Of a stretch of DNA of 64,000 nucleotides, positions 26,668 through 33,953 are shown one piece after another. Positions within the stretch are counted from its first letter, which is position 1; each line of letters starts with the position of its first letter. This DNA is from Mucilaginibacter sp. MD40. Lineage in GTDB: Bacteria; Bacteroidota; Bacteroidia; Sphingobacteriales; Sphingobacteriaceae. Location of the stretch: assembly GCF_002288635.1 (NCBI RefSeq), contig NZ_NRSW01000001.1, forward strand, positions 2,017,671 to 2,081,670, read 5' to 3'. The translations under genes were made by a program, and so were the position numbers. A model generated the notes under the pieces. That model ran no database searches, was not told where the DNA came from, and worked only from the letters and a program-made list of their open reading frames with translations.

Positions 26668-26698
26668 TTTTTCCCGCTTGCAAATTTTGATAACTTTG
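26668..26698 (+). promoter_or_regulatory. candidate promoter (TTTT-19-TAACTTTG) of the sugar isomerase-like gene
   Basis: The -7 element TAACTTTG (26691-26698) matches TAnnTTTG exactly. The -33 element TTTT matches 3 of 4, with 19-nt spacing. The start codon follows 32 nt later. Confidence 0.5.
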
Positions 26699-26730
26699 GT
26701 TTATACCAATACATTAACCTCGTTATCATC

Positions 26731-27669
26731 ATGGAAAATAACAATTTAAGCAGGCGCCGCTTTATTGGCGCAGGCGCTGTAGCGGCTACAGGTTTGTTGC
26801 TGGCTTCAAAAGCGTCGTTCGCGTTGTCATTAATGAATCGCTGGGGTAAACCAAATTCGATCATTAACGGCGTGCAAATAGGGGCTATTACCTACTCGTT
26901 CAGAAGCATGCCCGGCACTGCAGAAGATCTGCTTAAATACTGTATTGACTGTAATATTAATGCCATTGAGCTGATGGGCGATGCCGCTGAAGCTTATGCC
27001 GGTGCGCCTAAACGCGAACCTTCGCAAAGCTGGGCCGATTACGCGCCTGTAATAGCCGCCTGGAGGGCATCGGCTAATATGGATAAGTTTAAAGAGCTGC
27101 GTAAAATGTATAACGATGCGGGTGTTACCATCTACGCATGGAAACCCAACGCGCTTGGCCCCAAAAATACCGACGCCGAAATTGATTATGCTTTTAACGT
27201 GGGTAAGGTTTTGGGATGTACGCACGTAACAGTTGAGCTGCCTGATGCGGCACAAACCCAACGCCTTGGCGACATAGCCGCCAAACATAAAATGATGGTG
27301 GGTTACCACGCCCATACCCAGGCAACCCCAACCTTATGGGATACAGCCCTCGCGCAATCTAAATACAACGGTATTAATTTGGATATTGGCCATTATACGG
27401 CAGGCACCAGTAGCAGCCCTGTTCCGTTTATTGAGAAATACCACGGCCGTATTACCAGTATGCACATCAAGGACCGTAAATTTCATGATGGGCCCAATGC
27501 TCCATGGGGCGAAGGGGATACCCCGATAAAAGAGGTGCTGCAACTCATGAAAAAGAATAAATATAAGTTTCCGGCTACCATTGAGTTGGAGTATAAGATA
27601 CCTGAAGGGTCTGATGCCGTTGCCGAAGTTAAAAAATGCAGAGCTTATGCCGCTGAGGCATTGAAATAA
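26731..27669 (+). CDS. Tat-exported sugar phosphate isomerase/epimerase-like TIM barrel protein
   Basis: 312 residues with a twin-arginine signal (SRRRFIGAGAVAATG). The rest is an AP endonuclease 2/xylose-isomerase-like TIM barrel: IGAITYSFRSM, NINAIELMGDAAE, HVTVELPD, GYHAHTQATPTLWD, NLDIGHYTAG, SMHIKDRKFHDG and ATIELEYKIPEG. The His, Asp and Glu residues in these strand ends would bind a divalent metal. Export and family suggest a periplasmic sugar isomerase, epimerase or lyase used in carbohydrate catabolism, but the substrate is unknown. It stands as a single gene followed by a terminator. Confidence 0.88.
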   Translation: MENNNLSRRRFIGAGAVAATGLLLASKASFALSLMNRWGKPNSIINGVQIGAITYSFRSMPGTAEDLLKYCIDCNINAIELMGDAAEAYAGAPKREPSQSWADYAPVIAAWRASANMDKFKELRKMYNDAGVTIYAWKPNALGPKNTDAEIDYAFNVGKVLGCTHVTVELPDAAQTQRLGDIAAKHKMMVGYHAHTQATPTLWDTALAQSKYNGINLDIGHYTAGTSSSPVPFIEKYHGRITSMHIKDRKFHDGPNAPWGEGDTPIKEVLQLMKKNKYKFPATIELEYKIPEGSDAVAEVKKCRAYAAEALK

Positions 27670-27691
27670 TCAGCCACCAAAGGTCAGTGTC

Positions 27692-27714
27692 ATTGCGGGC
27701 GATAGCCCGGCAAT
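27692..27714. repeat. ATTGC/GCAAT hairpin repeat, copy 1
   Basis: ATTGC-GGGC-gata-GCCC-g-GCAAT forms a 9-bp stem with one bulge. A related element lies at 56308-56339. Such dispersed ATTGC elements are common between Sphingobacteriaceae genes, to my knowledge. Confidence 0.6.
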
Positions 27715-27744
27715 CTCAAAGAACAATAACGCCTTTAAATAAAA

Positions 27745-27775
27745 GCCATGTTGTGCAAACTAACATGGCCTTTTT
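27745..27775 (+). terminator. terminator after the sugar isomerase-like gene
   Basis: GCCATGTT pairs with AACATGGC around a 9-nt loop and is followed by CTTTTT. It lies just before the ATG of the next gene at 27792, which therefore probably starts a new transcript or is read through. Confidence 0.85.
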
Positions 27776-27791
27776 ATTTATATTAGTCTCC

Positions 27792-28187
27792 ATGAAAAAA
27801 CTCCTATACCTTTTCCTCGTAGTAATTGCAACAAGCGGTTGCCATAAAGCTATTTATGATATGAACCGCGGTGAGCTTAAGATCGCTAAGAAAGATACTT
27901 ACCAGGTAGAATATATTACTGAAATACCGCCGGGTGTAAAAGCTAAGATGTACTACATTGGTGCTAAGAATGTGCAATATTACGAAGAGGAATATACCGG
28001 CAAATTTGATAAAACTTACACCATTAAATCGGGTAAGGAAATAAAGTTCACCATTGATGCCAAACTGCCTAAGACCAAACCTGAAGGTAGCATACATACC
28101 ATTGTAAAGGTTGACGGTGAGGTGGTTACAGATCAAACCCAATCGGGTACTGATATCAATTTTCGTTTTCAGTTTAAATTGCCCTGA
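27792..28187 (+). CDS. small lipoprotein of unknown function
   Basis: 131-residue lipoprotein. The ATG at 27792 was chosen over 27687 because the upstream stretch is a repeat plus a terminator and the chosen start gives a lipoprotein signal (lipidated Cys17, ATSGCHK). The mature part is a single beta-rich domain (YQVEYITEIPPGVKAKMYYIGAKN, KTYTIKSGKEIKFTIDAKL) faintly like MmpS-type accessory domains. No function is assigned. Its stop overlaps the start of the Crp/Fnr gene by 1 nt, so the two are translationally coupled. Confidence 0.78.
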   Translation: MKKLLYLFLVVIATSGCHKAIYDMNRGELKIAKKDTYQVEYITEIPPGVKAKMYYIGAKNVQYYEEEYTGKFDKTYTIKSGKEIKFTIDAKLPKTKPEGSIHTIVKVDGEVVTDQTQSGTDINFRFQFKLP

Positions 28188-28759
28188 TGATATATCAGCA
28201 GCTCATCGCTCATATTAACCGGCATGTAACCCTTTCATCTGCGGAAGAAACCTTGTTGTGCGATAACCTGCAATTATTAACGTTTAAAAAGAAGCAATTA
28301 ATTCTTGAGCCGGGTAAGCATTGTAAAGGTGAGTATTTTGTTTTGGGCGGGCTGATACGCCAATACTATGTTAACGCCAAACTTAATGAACAAATAGTAC
28401 AGTTTGCACTTGAGAACTGGTGGATAGCCGACCACGATAGCCTGGTAAATAACGTGCCTGCCACCACCTATATCCAGGCGCTCGAACCAACTCAGGTGTT
28501 GCTACTACCCTCTAAAGACAAGGATCGCATTTTATCTGAGATACCCCGTTTGGAAACCTATTTCCGTATCATGATGCAGCGCGCTTTTGTGGCTTCACAG
28601 CGTCGCATTGGCTTTATATTTAACCAAACTGATGAAGAACGCTACAGGTATTTCATTAGCCTCTTTCCTGATTTTGTGCAACGGGTTCCGCAATATATGC
28701 TGGCATCCTATCTTGGTTTCACACCGCAGTTTTTAAGCCGGATAAGGGGGAAGAGGTAG
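28187..28759 (+). CDS. Crp/Fnr family transcriptional regulator
   Basis: 190 residues: an N-terminal cyclic-nucleotide-binding-type beta-roll (LTFKKKQLILEPGKHCKGEYFVLGGLIRQYYVNAKLNEQIVQFALENWW) and a short C-terminal helix-turn-helix (QYMLASYLGFTPQFLSRIRGKR). The usual cAMP-binding Arg/Ser phosphate-cassette signature is not obvious, as in most Bacteroidota members of this family, so the ligand is unknown. It overlaps the preceding lipoprotein gene by 1 nt and stands 204 nt upstream of an AhpD-like gene, a frequent arrangement in this phylum and a probable target. Confidence 0.88.
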   Translation: MIYQQLIAHINRHVTLSSAEETLLCDNLQLLTFKKKQLILEPGKHCKGEYFVLGGLIRQYYVNAKLNEQIVQFALENWWIADHDSLVNNVPATTYIQALEPTQVLLLPSKDKDRILSEIPRLETYFRIMMQRAFVASQRRIGFIFNQTDEERYRYFISLFPDFVQRVPQYMLASYLGFTPQFLSRIRGKR

Positions 28760-28764
28760 ATATA

Positions 28765-28876
28765 AGATATTAGAGTCAAGAATTAAGATAAAGAAATTAT
28801 CTCAATTATAGGTATTGTTTAGTTTAATCTTGATTCTTGCATCTTGATTCTTGCATCTTGATTCTCGGATCTTGCT
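28765..28876. repeat. heptamer-phased inverted array, site 1
   Basis: The left arm 28765-28792 is four 7-mers of type AGAnTnA. The right arm 28828-28876 is seven 7-mers of type TCTTGAT or TCTTGCA, roughly the reverse complement. The phase is kept exactly at 7 nt across each arm. Confidence 0.8.
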
Positions 28877-28908
28877 TCAATACACCGTTTCTTAACCTCA
28901 GTTCATTT

Positions 28909-28936
28909 TTTGAGGGATTGTTTGTTCGCAATTTTG
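28909..28936 (+). promoter_or_regulatory. candidate promoter of the AhpD-like gene
   Basis: TTTG (28909-28912), 16 nt, then CAATTTTG (28929-28936; 7 of 8 to TAnnTTTG). The start codon is at 28964. Spacing is slightly short of the usual range. Confidence 0.4.
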
Positions 28937-28963
28937 GTTTAACAAATCAAAACAAACAACACC

Positions 28964-29407
28964 ATGAAAAGAGTAGATCTATTTAAGACCCTTCCGGAAG
29001 CTTACAAAACATTTCTTGTGCTCGAAAATTACGTAAACAGCACAGAGCTAACCCCCATACACAAAGAATTGATAAAAATACGTGCGTCTCAGCTTAACGG
29101 ATGTGCTTTTTGCCTGGACATGCATAACCGTGATGCACGCAAATTGGGTGAGACCGAGCAACGCCTTTACACCATCAGTGCCTGGAGAGATACGCCATTT
29201 TTTGATGAGAAAGAGCAAGCGATACTTGCCTTTGTGGAAGAGGCTACACTGATAAGCAAAGGCGGTGTATCTGAAGCTACCTATGCCAAAGCCGCAGAAG
29301 TATTAGGCGAAAAGTACGTAGCACAAGTACTGGTTGCCGTTATCGCCATTAACTGCTGGAACCGCATTGCCATCAGTACCCACATGCAACCTGCCTTGCA
29401 ACACTGA
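28964..29407 (+). CDS. carboxymuconolactone decarboxylase / AhpD-like protein
   Basis: 147-residue all-helical protein of the CMD/AhpD family. The redox motif Cys47-Ala-Phe-Cys50 with His54 (LNGCAFCLDMHNRDA) matches the AhpD-type thiol active site, which supports alkylhydroperoxidase or disulfide-reductase-like activity. It stands downstream of a Crp/Fnr-type regulator, which likely controls it. A short hairpin (CCGCATA/TATGCGG, around 29430-29450) follows the gene and may end the transcript. Confidence 0.9.
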   Translation: MKRVDLFKTLPEAYKTFLVLENYVNSTELTPIHKELIKIRASQLNGCAFCLDMHNRDARKLGETEQRLYTISAWRDTPFFDEKEQAILAFVEEATLISKGGVSEATYAKAAEVLGEKYVAQVLVAVIAINCWNRIAISTHMQPALQH

Positions 29408-29543
29408 TCGGTGCTGTAAATAGAAGGCCGCATACTTAACTATGCGGACTTTAAATTTTTGTCAGTTTACTGCAAGGTATCGGTTTGATTTCAAACAAGG
29501 TGGCTGTATCATGGTTTAAGGTATTAGTTAATCATCAACCCAA

Positions 29544-30566
29544 ATGAATTTAGCTGAATTAAAAAGTACCGCAAGCCGCCTGATGGCACCTGATAAAGGG
29601 CTTATTGCTATGGATGAAAGCCTTTCTACTATTAATAAGCGTTTTGAGCCGCTGGGCATCCCGCTAACCGAAGAGTACAGGCGAAAATATCGTGAGCTGA
29701 TTGTAACCACCCCAAACCTGGGCGAATGTATAAGCGGAGCCATATTATTTGATGAAACCGTACACCAGTCTACCGCTGATGGTAAACCTTTTTTAGATGT
29801 GCTGAAAGAGCAGGGAATAGTTGCCGGTATTAAGGTTGATGAAGGTGCTGTGGATATGGAGGGTTTCCCGGGCGAAAAGATCACAGAGGGGCTTGATGGG
29901 CTTGCCAGCCGCCTGGCAGATTATTACAGCAAAGGATTGCGTTTTGCCAAATGGCGCGCGGTAATTACTATAAAAGAAAATACACCTACTGCAGCCGCCA
30001 TAAAAGCAAACGCCTTTAACCTGGCCCGTTACGCTTCACTATGCCAGCAGGCGGGACTGGTGCCTATTGTAGAGCCTGAAGTATTAATGGATGGTAACCA
30101 CACGCTGCAGCGCTGCCAGGAAGTAACCACAGAGGTTTTGCATGCGGTTTTTAACGCTTTATACGAGCAGCGTGTTGCTTTTGAAGGGATGATATTGAAA
30201 CCCAACATGGTGCTGCCCGGGGCGGACGCATCGGTACAGGACGATGTTACGAAGGTTGCCGATGCTACCACACAATGCTTTTTACGTTGCGTACCTGCCG
30301 CGGTACCGGGCATAGCGTTTTTATCAGGAGGGCAGGAGGCCGAGCTGGCTACCGAGCGGCTTAACGCCATGCATGTGCAGTATGAGCAGGTGTTGCCATG
30401 GGCGCTTACCTTCTCGTTCTCGAGGGCACTGCACCAGCCTGCGCTGGAAAAGTGGGCCGGTGATGATGCCAACGTAAAAGAAGCACAGGATATACTCTAC
30501 AAAAGGGCTTATCTAAATAACCTGGCTCGCCGCGGCGAGTACACTGCTGATCTGGAAAAACACTAA
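29544..30566 (+). CDS. class I fructose-bisphosphate aldolase
   Basis: 340 residues, Schiff-base aldolase that splits fructose-1,6-bisphosphate to dihydroxyacetone phosphate and glyceraldehyde-3-phosphate. The active-site Lys219 (GMILKPNMVLPG) and the supporting Asp24 (AMDES), Lys97 (GIKVDEG), Lys136 (FAKWRAV) and Glu178 (VEPEV) are in the expected strands of the animal/plant-type enzyme. The C-terminal Tyr tail of animal enzymes is not obvious. Fructose-bisphosphatase lies nearby at 31353-32396 and a class II aldolase at 61725, so the organism carries two unrelated aldolases. This one may serve the gluconeogenic direction (inference). Confidence 0.96.
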   Translation: MNLAELKSTASRLMAPDKGLIAMDESLSTINKRFEPLGIPLTEEYRRKYRELIVTTPNLGECISGAILFDETVHQSTADGKPFLDVLKEQGIVAGIKVDEGAVDMEGFPGEKITEGLDGLASRLADYYSKGLRFAKWRAVITIKENTPTAAAIKANAFNLARYASLCQQAGLVPIVEPEVLMDGNHTLQRCQEVTTEVLHAVFNALYEQRVAFEGMILKPNMVLPGADASVQDDVTKVADATTQCFLRCVPAAVPGIAFLSGGQEAELATERLNAMHVQYEQVLPWALTFSFSRALHQPALEKWAGDDANVKEAQDILYKRAYLNNLARRGEYTADLEKH

Positions 30567-30579
30567 AAAATTGTTAATG

Positions 30580-30613
30580 ACAAAGGCCTGTATATACAGG
30601 CCTTTGTTGTTTC
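30580..30613. terminator. bidirectional terminator between aldolase and lipocalin-like genes
   Basis: ACAAAGGCCTGTA and its reverse complement with a very small loop, then a T-rich tract; it lies between two convergent genes. Confidence 0.85.
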
Positions 30614-30629
30614 ATTTCACGGCAAAATG

Positions 30630-31106
30630 CTATTTAATTAAATTCACAGTAGCTTCATAAGAAGTATACGAGGCTGGTTGTGCAACTAGTCCCTCCCTTT
30701 TGTAAGTTAACTGATTGAATCCAAGCTTAACGTCTGTATAGGTAAAATCAACGACATTGCGCCATTTATAGTTACTGCTGAGTCCGGAATATTGTACATT
30801 GGTAAAGTTTAACTTGTTGTCAGCAAATACATAGCTAAATTTTGTATTCTCGTCGCCATCGCTTTTGAAAGTTCCGGTTCCATCTGTATTAAAGGTAACT
30901 ACGGTATTTGTTTTATCTTTTTCGTTATAACTTGTTATCAGATTACCAGCTGCATACATGTCATAATCTGTGTTATCAATTTTCCAGGTACCTTCAAGTT
31001 TGGAGTTTTCTTTAACTGGAGTTGGTGGTGTTGCAGCGTCTTTTTTGCAGGAAAAAGTGCTTAAAAACAGTATAAAAATAGCAAAAATGAGTTGGAATTT
31101 TCTCAT
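30630..31106 (-). CDS. lipocalin-like lipoprotein
   Basis: 158-residue lipoprotein (lipidated Cys20, STFSCKKD). The mature domain begins KLEGTWKID and continues with TNTVVTFNTDGTGTFKSDG and FSYVFADNKLNFTNVQY, the Bacteroidota lipocalin-like pattern of an up-and-down beta-barrel. The ligand is unknown. It converges with the class I aldolase gene and is transcribed in the same direction as the upstream tRNA-Arg, from which it is separated by the tRNA terminator. Confidence 0.8.
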   Translation of the reverse strand: MRKFQLIFAIFILFLSTFSCKKDAATPPTPVKENSKLEGTWKIDNTDYDMYAAGNLITSYNEKDKTNTVVTFNTDGTGTFKSDGDENTKFSYVFADNKLNFTNVQYSGLSSNYKWRNVVDFTYTDVKLGFNQLTYKREGLVAQPASYTSYEATVNLIK

Positions 31107-31144
31107 GATAAGGTATGAACTTTAGGTTTTAATTTCAGTAGTAA

Positions 31145-31190
31145 AAAGAAAATAGTTAGGTAAAACTTCAAAAAAGTTTACCTAACTATC
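31145..31190 (-). terminator. terminator of tRNA-Arg
   Basis: Read on the minus strand after the tRNA: a stem of about 15 bp (ATAGTTAGGTAAACT type) with a short loop, followed by TTTCTTTTT. Confidence 0.8.
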
Positions 31191-31202
31191 AAATAATTAC
31201 CG

Positions 31203-31274
31203 TGCACCCGACGAGATTCGAACTCATATCATCAGAACCGGAATCTGACATTCTATCCATTGAACTACGGGTGC
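31203..31274 (-). tRNA. tRNA-Arg (anticodon CCG)
   Basis: 72-nt cloverleaf on the minus strand. The acceptor stem GCACCCG pairs with CGGGTGC; the anticodon stem TCAGA/TCTGA encloses the loop TTCCGGT, anticodon CCG, reading CGG (Arg). The T arm is ATGAG-TTCGAAT-CTCGT and the discriminator base is A. The terminal CCA is not encoded. Confidence 0.96.
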
Positions 31275-31352
31275 AATAATGCATGCAAATATATAAAAAT
31301 AGTAGTATCCGCCCACAGGCATTATTTCATAACGTGCTTGAGTGGGCTTATG

Positions 31353-32396
31353 TTATGCCGAAAGCAACGGTTCGGCCTCGGCGAAGGAGAGCACACCGGC
31401 GTCAACCATAAACTGCTCGGCTTTTCTTACCATATTTTCGGAGCCAATAAAAATGGGCGATCGCTGATGCAGTTCGGTAACATCCAGCTCCAGTATTCTT
31501 TGGCTGCCGTTGGTTGCCCTGCCACCGGCCTGTTCAATAATAAAGGCCATAGGGTTGCATTCATATACCAGCCGTAGTTTGCCGTTAGGTGCCGATGCCG
31601 TTACCGGGTATATAAATATACCACCCTTGATGAGGTTACGGTGCAGGTCGGCCACCATAGAGCCGATGTAGCGCGAAGTATAGGGCCTTTGCGTAAGCTT
31701 ATCTTCTACCTGGCAATATTTAATGTATTGTTTTACACCTTTCGGGAAATGGATGTAATTACCTTCGTTTATCGAGTAAATGGTACCATCGGCAGGTGTT
31801 TTCATGTCGGGGTGGGAGAGGCAGAACTCGCCAATAGAGGGGTCTAAGGTAAAGCCGTTTACGCCTTTTCCTGTGGTGTACACCAGCATGGTTGATGAGC
31901 CGTAGATCACATAGCCCGCGGCAACCTGTTGTGTGCCTTTTTGGTAAACATCAGCCAATGATGCCCGGCGGCTGATATCGGTTTTTCGGTAAATAGAAAA
32001 AATGGTGCCGATGGCTACATTCACATCAATGTTTGATGATCCGTCCAGCGGGTCAATCGCTACAATGTATTTGGCATTTTTAGCCACCGGTGTATCAATT
32101 AAAATAATATCTTCGTTCTCTTCTGAGGCTACTATGCAGCATTCGCCCCCGCTTTTCAGGGCGTTGATGAATTGCTCATTGGCAAAAATATCCAGCTTTT
32201 GCTGGTGCTCGCCCTGTATATTGGTGCTGCCGGCCTGGCCCAGTATATCCATCAGTCCGGCCTTGTTTACCTCGCGATTTACAATTTTAGCGGCTATGCC
32301 AATATCACGTAATAGGCGCGAAAGTTCGCCCTTGGCATACGGGAAATCTGCCTGTTTTTCAATAATGAACTGCCCCAGTGTTTTTACTTTGCTCAT
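31353..32396 (-). CDS. fbp: class 1 fructose-1,6-bisphosphatase
   Basis: 347 residues; hydrolyses fructose-1,6-bisphosphate to fructose-6-phosphate in gluconeogenesis. The metal-binding motif [10 protein letters not shown] is at 115-124, with the preceding Glu-Glu of VASEENED near 92-93; the substrate-binding end [18 protein letters not shown] is intact. Length is normal for the class 1 enzyme. It lies upstream of the tRNA-Arg on the same strand and near the class I aldolase gene, which catalyses the preceding step. The ATG (codon 32394-32396) gives the family N-terminus, and I see no reason to move it. Confidence 0.97.
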   Translation of the reverse strand: MSKVKTLGQFIIEKQADFPYAKGELSRLLRDIGIAAKIVNREVNKAGLMDILGQAGSTNIQGEHQQKLDIFANEQFINALKSGGECCIVASEENEDIILIDTPVAKNAKYIVAIDPLDGSSNIDVNVAIGTIFSIYRKTDISRRASLADVYQKGTQQVAAGYVIYGSSTMLVYTTGKGVNGFTLDPSIGEFCLSHPDMKTPADGTIYSINEGNYIHFPKGVKQYIKYCQVEDKLTQRPYTSRYIGSMVADLHRNLIKGGIFIYPVTASAPNGKLRLVYECNPMAFIIEQAGGRATNGSQRILELDVTELHQRSPIFIGSENMVRKAEQFMVDAGVLSFAEAEPLLSA

Positions 32397-32699
32397 GTTA
32401 CTTAGTGTATAAAGTACAATTTATAATTAGGGGTTATGATCAAACATAGGGATAATAACTATCTATAAACAAGGTTAAAATGGCGGTTTGTTTTTAAGAT
32501 ATTTTAAGAAGCTGATTTTACTTAGTGTACTGAAAATTTAATCATTTTATGATTTTTATGCTTGGTTGTGCAGATGATTATTCTGTTTTTAACATTTAAG
32601 CATGTCGTTTTTAGAAAAATTTTTCAAAAAACCCCTGTAAACCATTTATTCATCCAAAGTTATGCTTATCTGTAGCATGTGTTTCTGCATATCCTGACA

Positions 32700-32715
32700 T
32701 TTGGTTTAAACCAAA
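32700..32715. promoter_or_regulatory. 16-bp perfect palindrome, possible operator
   Basis: TTTGGTTTAAACCAAA is perfectly two-fold symmetric and stands about 27 nt upstream of the leader hairpin of the sigma factor gene. It could be a binding site for a dimeric regulator. Confidence 0.4.
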
Positions 32716-32741
32716 CTATAAAAAATTAACTATTCAGGCAA

Positions 32742-32783
32742 GGGAATCACGGTGACGCGCATTGCGCTCACCGGTGTATTCCC
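32742..32783 (+). promoter_or_regulatory. strong stem-loop in the 5' leader of the sigma factor gene
   Basis: GGGAAT (32742-32747) pairs with ATTCCC (32778-32783), CGGTGA with TCACCG, and GCGC with GCGC around an ATT loop; one bulged C and a small internal loop interrupt it. An unusually good Shine-Dalgarno-like GGAAAGGAG follows directly before the ATG at 32802. Confidence 0.65.
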
Positions 32784-32801
32784 CGGAAAGGAGTATTACG
32801 T

Positions 32802-33659
32802 ATGAGGAACCTGGAAATTACGCAAAACATAACCGACCGCTCATCGCAGGTGGTTGAAAGCTATTTGAAAGACATAGCAAAGGTTGACCTGGTAAGTGTT
32901 GATGAAGAAGTGATGCTGGCCCGTAAAATAAAACAGGGCGATAAGGCTGCTATGGAGCGTTTGGTGAAAGCCAATTTGCGTTTTGTGGTGTCGGTAGCGA
33001 AAAAATACCAACACCAGGGCTTGCCTCTGGCAGATCTGATCAGCGAGGGTAATACTGGGCTTATTATGGCTGCGCACCGTTTTGACGAGAGTAAAGGCTT
33101 TAAATTTATCTCATTCGCGGTTTGGTATATAAGGCAGGCCATTATGGATGCTATATCCTTATATACACGTACGGTAAGGCTTCCGGATAACCATATCAAT
33201 ATCCTCACCAAAATGAAAAAGCATGAGAGCGCCCTGGAGCAGCAGCTACAGCGCGACCCTTTACCTGATGAGCTGGCCGAATCTATGCAGGTGCAGGCCT
33301 ATAAAGTAAAAGATTCTATCATGTACAGTGGTCGTACGATGAGCATGGATATGCCTATTGGAGGCGAGGATAGTGATTTTACCCTATCAGACCGCTTGCC
33401 TGATGCCGGGCAGGAAGACTTTGGTACCATGGAAACCGAATGCCGCAATTACCATGTAGAAAAACTATTAGCGCAGTTAAGCACTAAAGAGCGCGCGGTT
33501 ATTGAATTAAGTTTTGGTTTAAAGGGCGATTACAGCCTTACGCCTATTGATATCGCCTCCAACTTTGGCATATCATCAGAAAGAGTGAGGCAGCTTAAAA
33601 ACTCGGGCTTAAATAAACTGATCGAGCTGGCTTCGCGTAAAATGGCTTTGTTTTATTAA
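32802..33659 (+). CDS. RpoD/SigA-related sigma factor, probably an alternative paralogue
   Basis: 285-residue sigma-70 family protein with the N-terminal region of the short Bacteroidota primary sigma factor (MRNLEITQNITDRSSQVVESYLKDIAKVDL). It also has region 2 (LVKANLRFVVSVAKKYQHQGLPLADLISEGN), region 3 and a region 4 helix-turn-helix (IASNFGISSERVRQLKNSGLNKL). It departs from the primary factor, as I remember it, in the promoter-melting and -10-reading part. AVWYIRQAI has Tyr109 where a second Trp is usual, and ISLYTRTVRLP stands where LAEQSRIVRLP is typical. A group 2 role with altered promoter choice is likely. The leader carries a strong hairpin, and a terminator follows. Confidence 0.88.
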   Translation: MRNLEITQNITDRSSQVVESYLKDIAKVDLVSVDEEVMLARKIKQGDKAAMERLVKANLRFVVSVAKKYQHQGLPLADLISEGNTGLIMAAHRFDESKGFKFISFAVWYIRQAIMDAISLYTRTVRLPDNHINILTKMKKHESALEQQLQRDPLPDELAESMQVQAYKVKDSIMYSGRTMSMDMPIGGEDSDFTLSDRLPDAGQEDFGTMETECRNYHVEKLLAQLSTKERAVIELSFGLKGDYSLTPIDIASNFGISSERVRQLKNSGLNKLIELASRKMALFY

Positions 33660-33671
33660 AATATAACAAAA

Positions 33672-33704
33672 AAGGCTGTCGTGATGAACATGACAGCCTT
33701 TTTC
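33672..33704 (+). terminator. terminator after the sigma factor gene
   Basis: AAGGCTGTC pairs with GACAGCCTT, loop GTGATGAACAT, then TTT. Confidence 0.85.
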
Positions 33705-33953
33705 CTAACTAACTAAACTATTTACTAAACCAACTTAACAAAAAGCTTGGGGGCTTGTTTGTAAGTTACTTAATCAAAGCTCCCATGGGTTAACTACTCC
33801 CTCTTTAACTAAGCACTGCAAATGTCGGTAGTAAAGTAATATCATCTGTAAAAATTTGTTTATTTGGTAAATAAATCTTTAATTTAGCAAAATGGTAGTT
33901 AAATAATCTTTTAGATAGCTGCCAAACCGTGCTTTTTAGAAAAAAATCATCCT

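Larger units (their letters stand above)
32397..32801. other. 405-nt divergent intergenic region between fbp and the sigma factor gene
   Basis: It must hold promoters in both directions. It contains a perfect 16-bp palindrome at 32700-32715 and a strong hairpin at 32742-32783, both listed separately. The remainder is AT-rich without an open frame worth calling. No exact TAnnTTTG with a spaced TTTG was found. Confidence 0.5.

Noticed and set aside
32741..32790. Resemblance of AGGGAATC...GGTGA in the sigma factor leader to part of a cobalamin riboswitch
   Set aside because: The conserved B12-box and the other paired elements are missing; the sequence is explained by one long hairpin.
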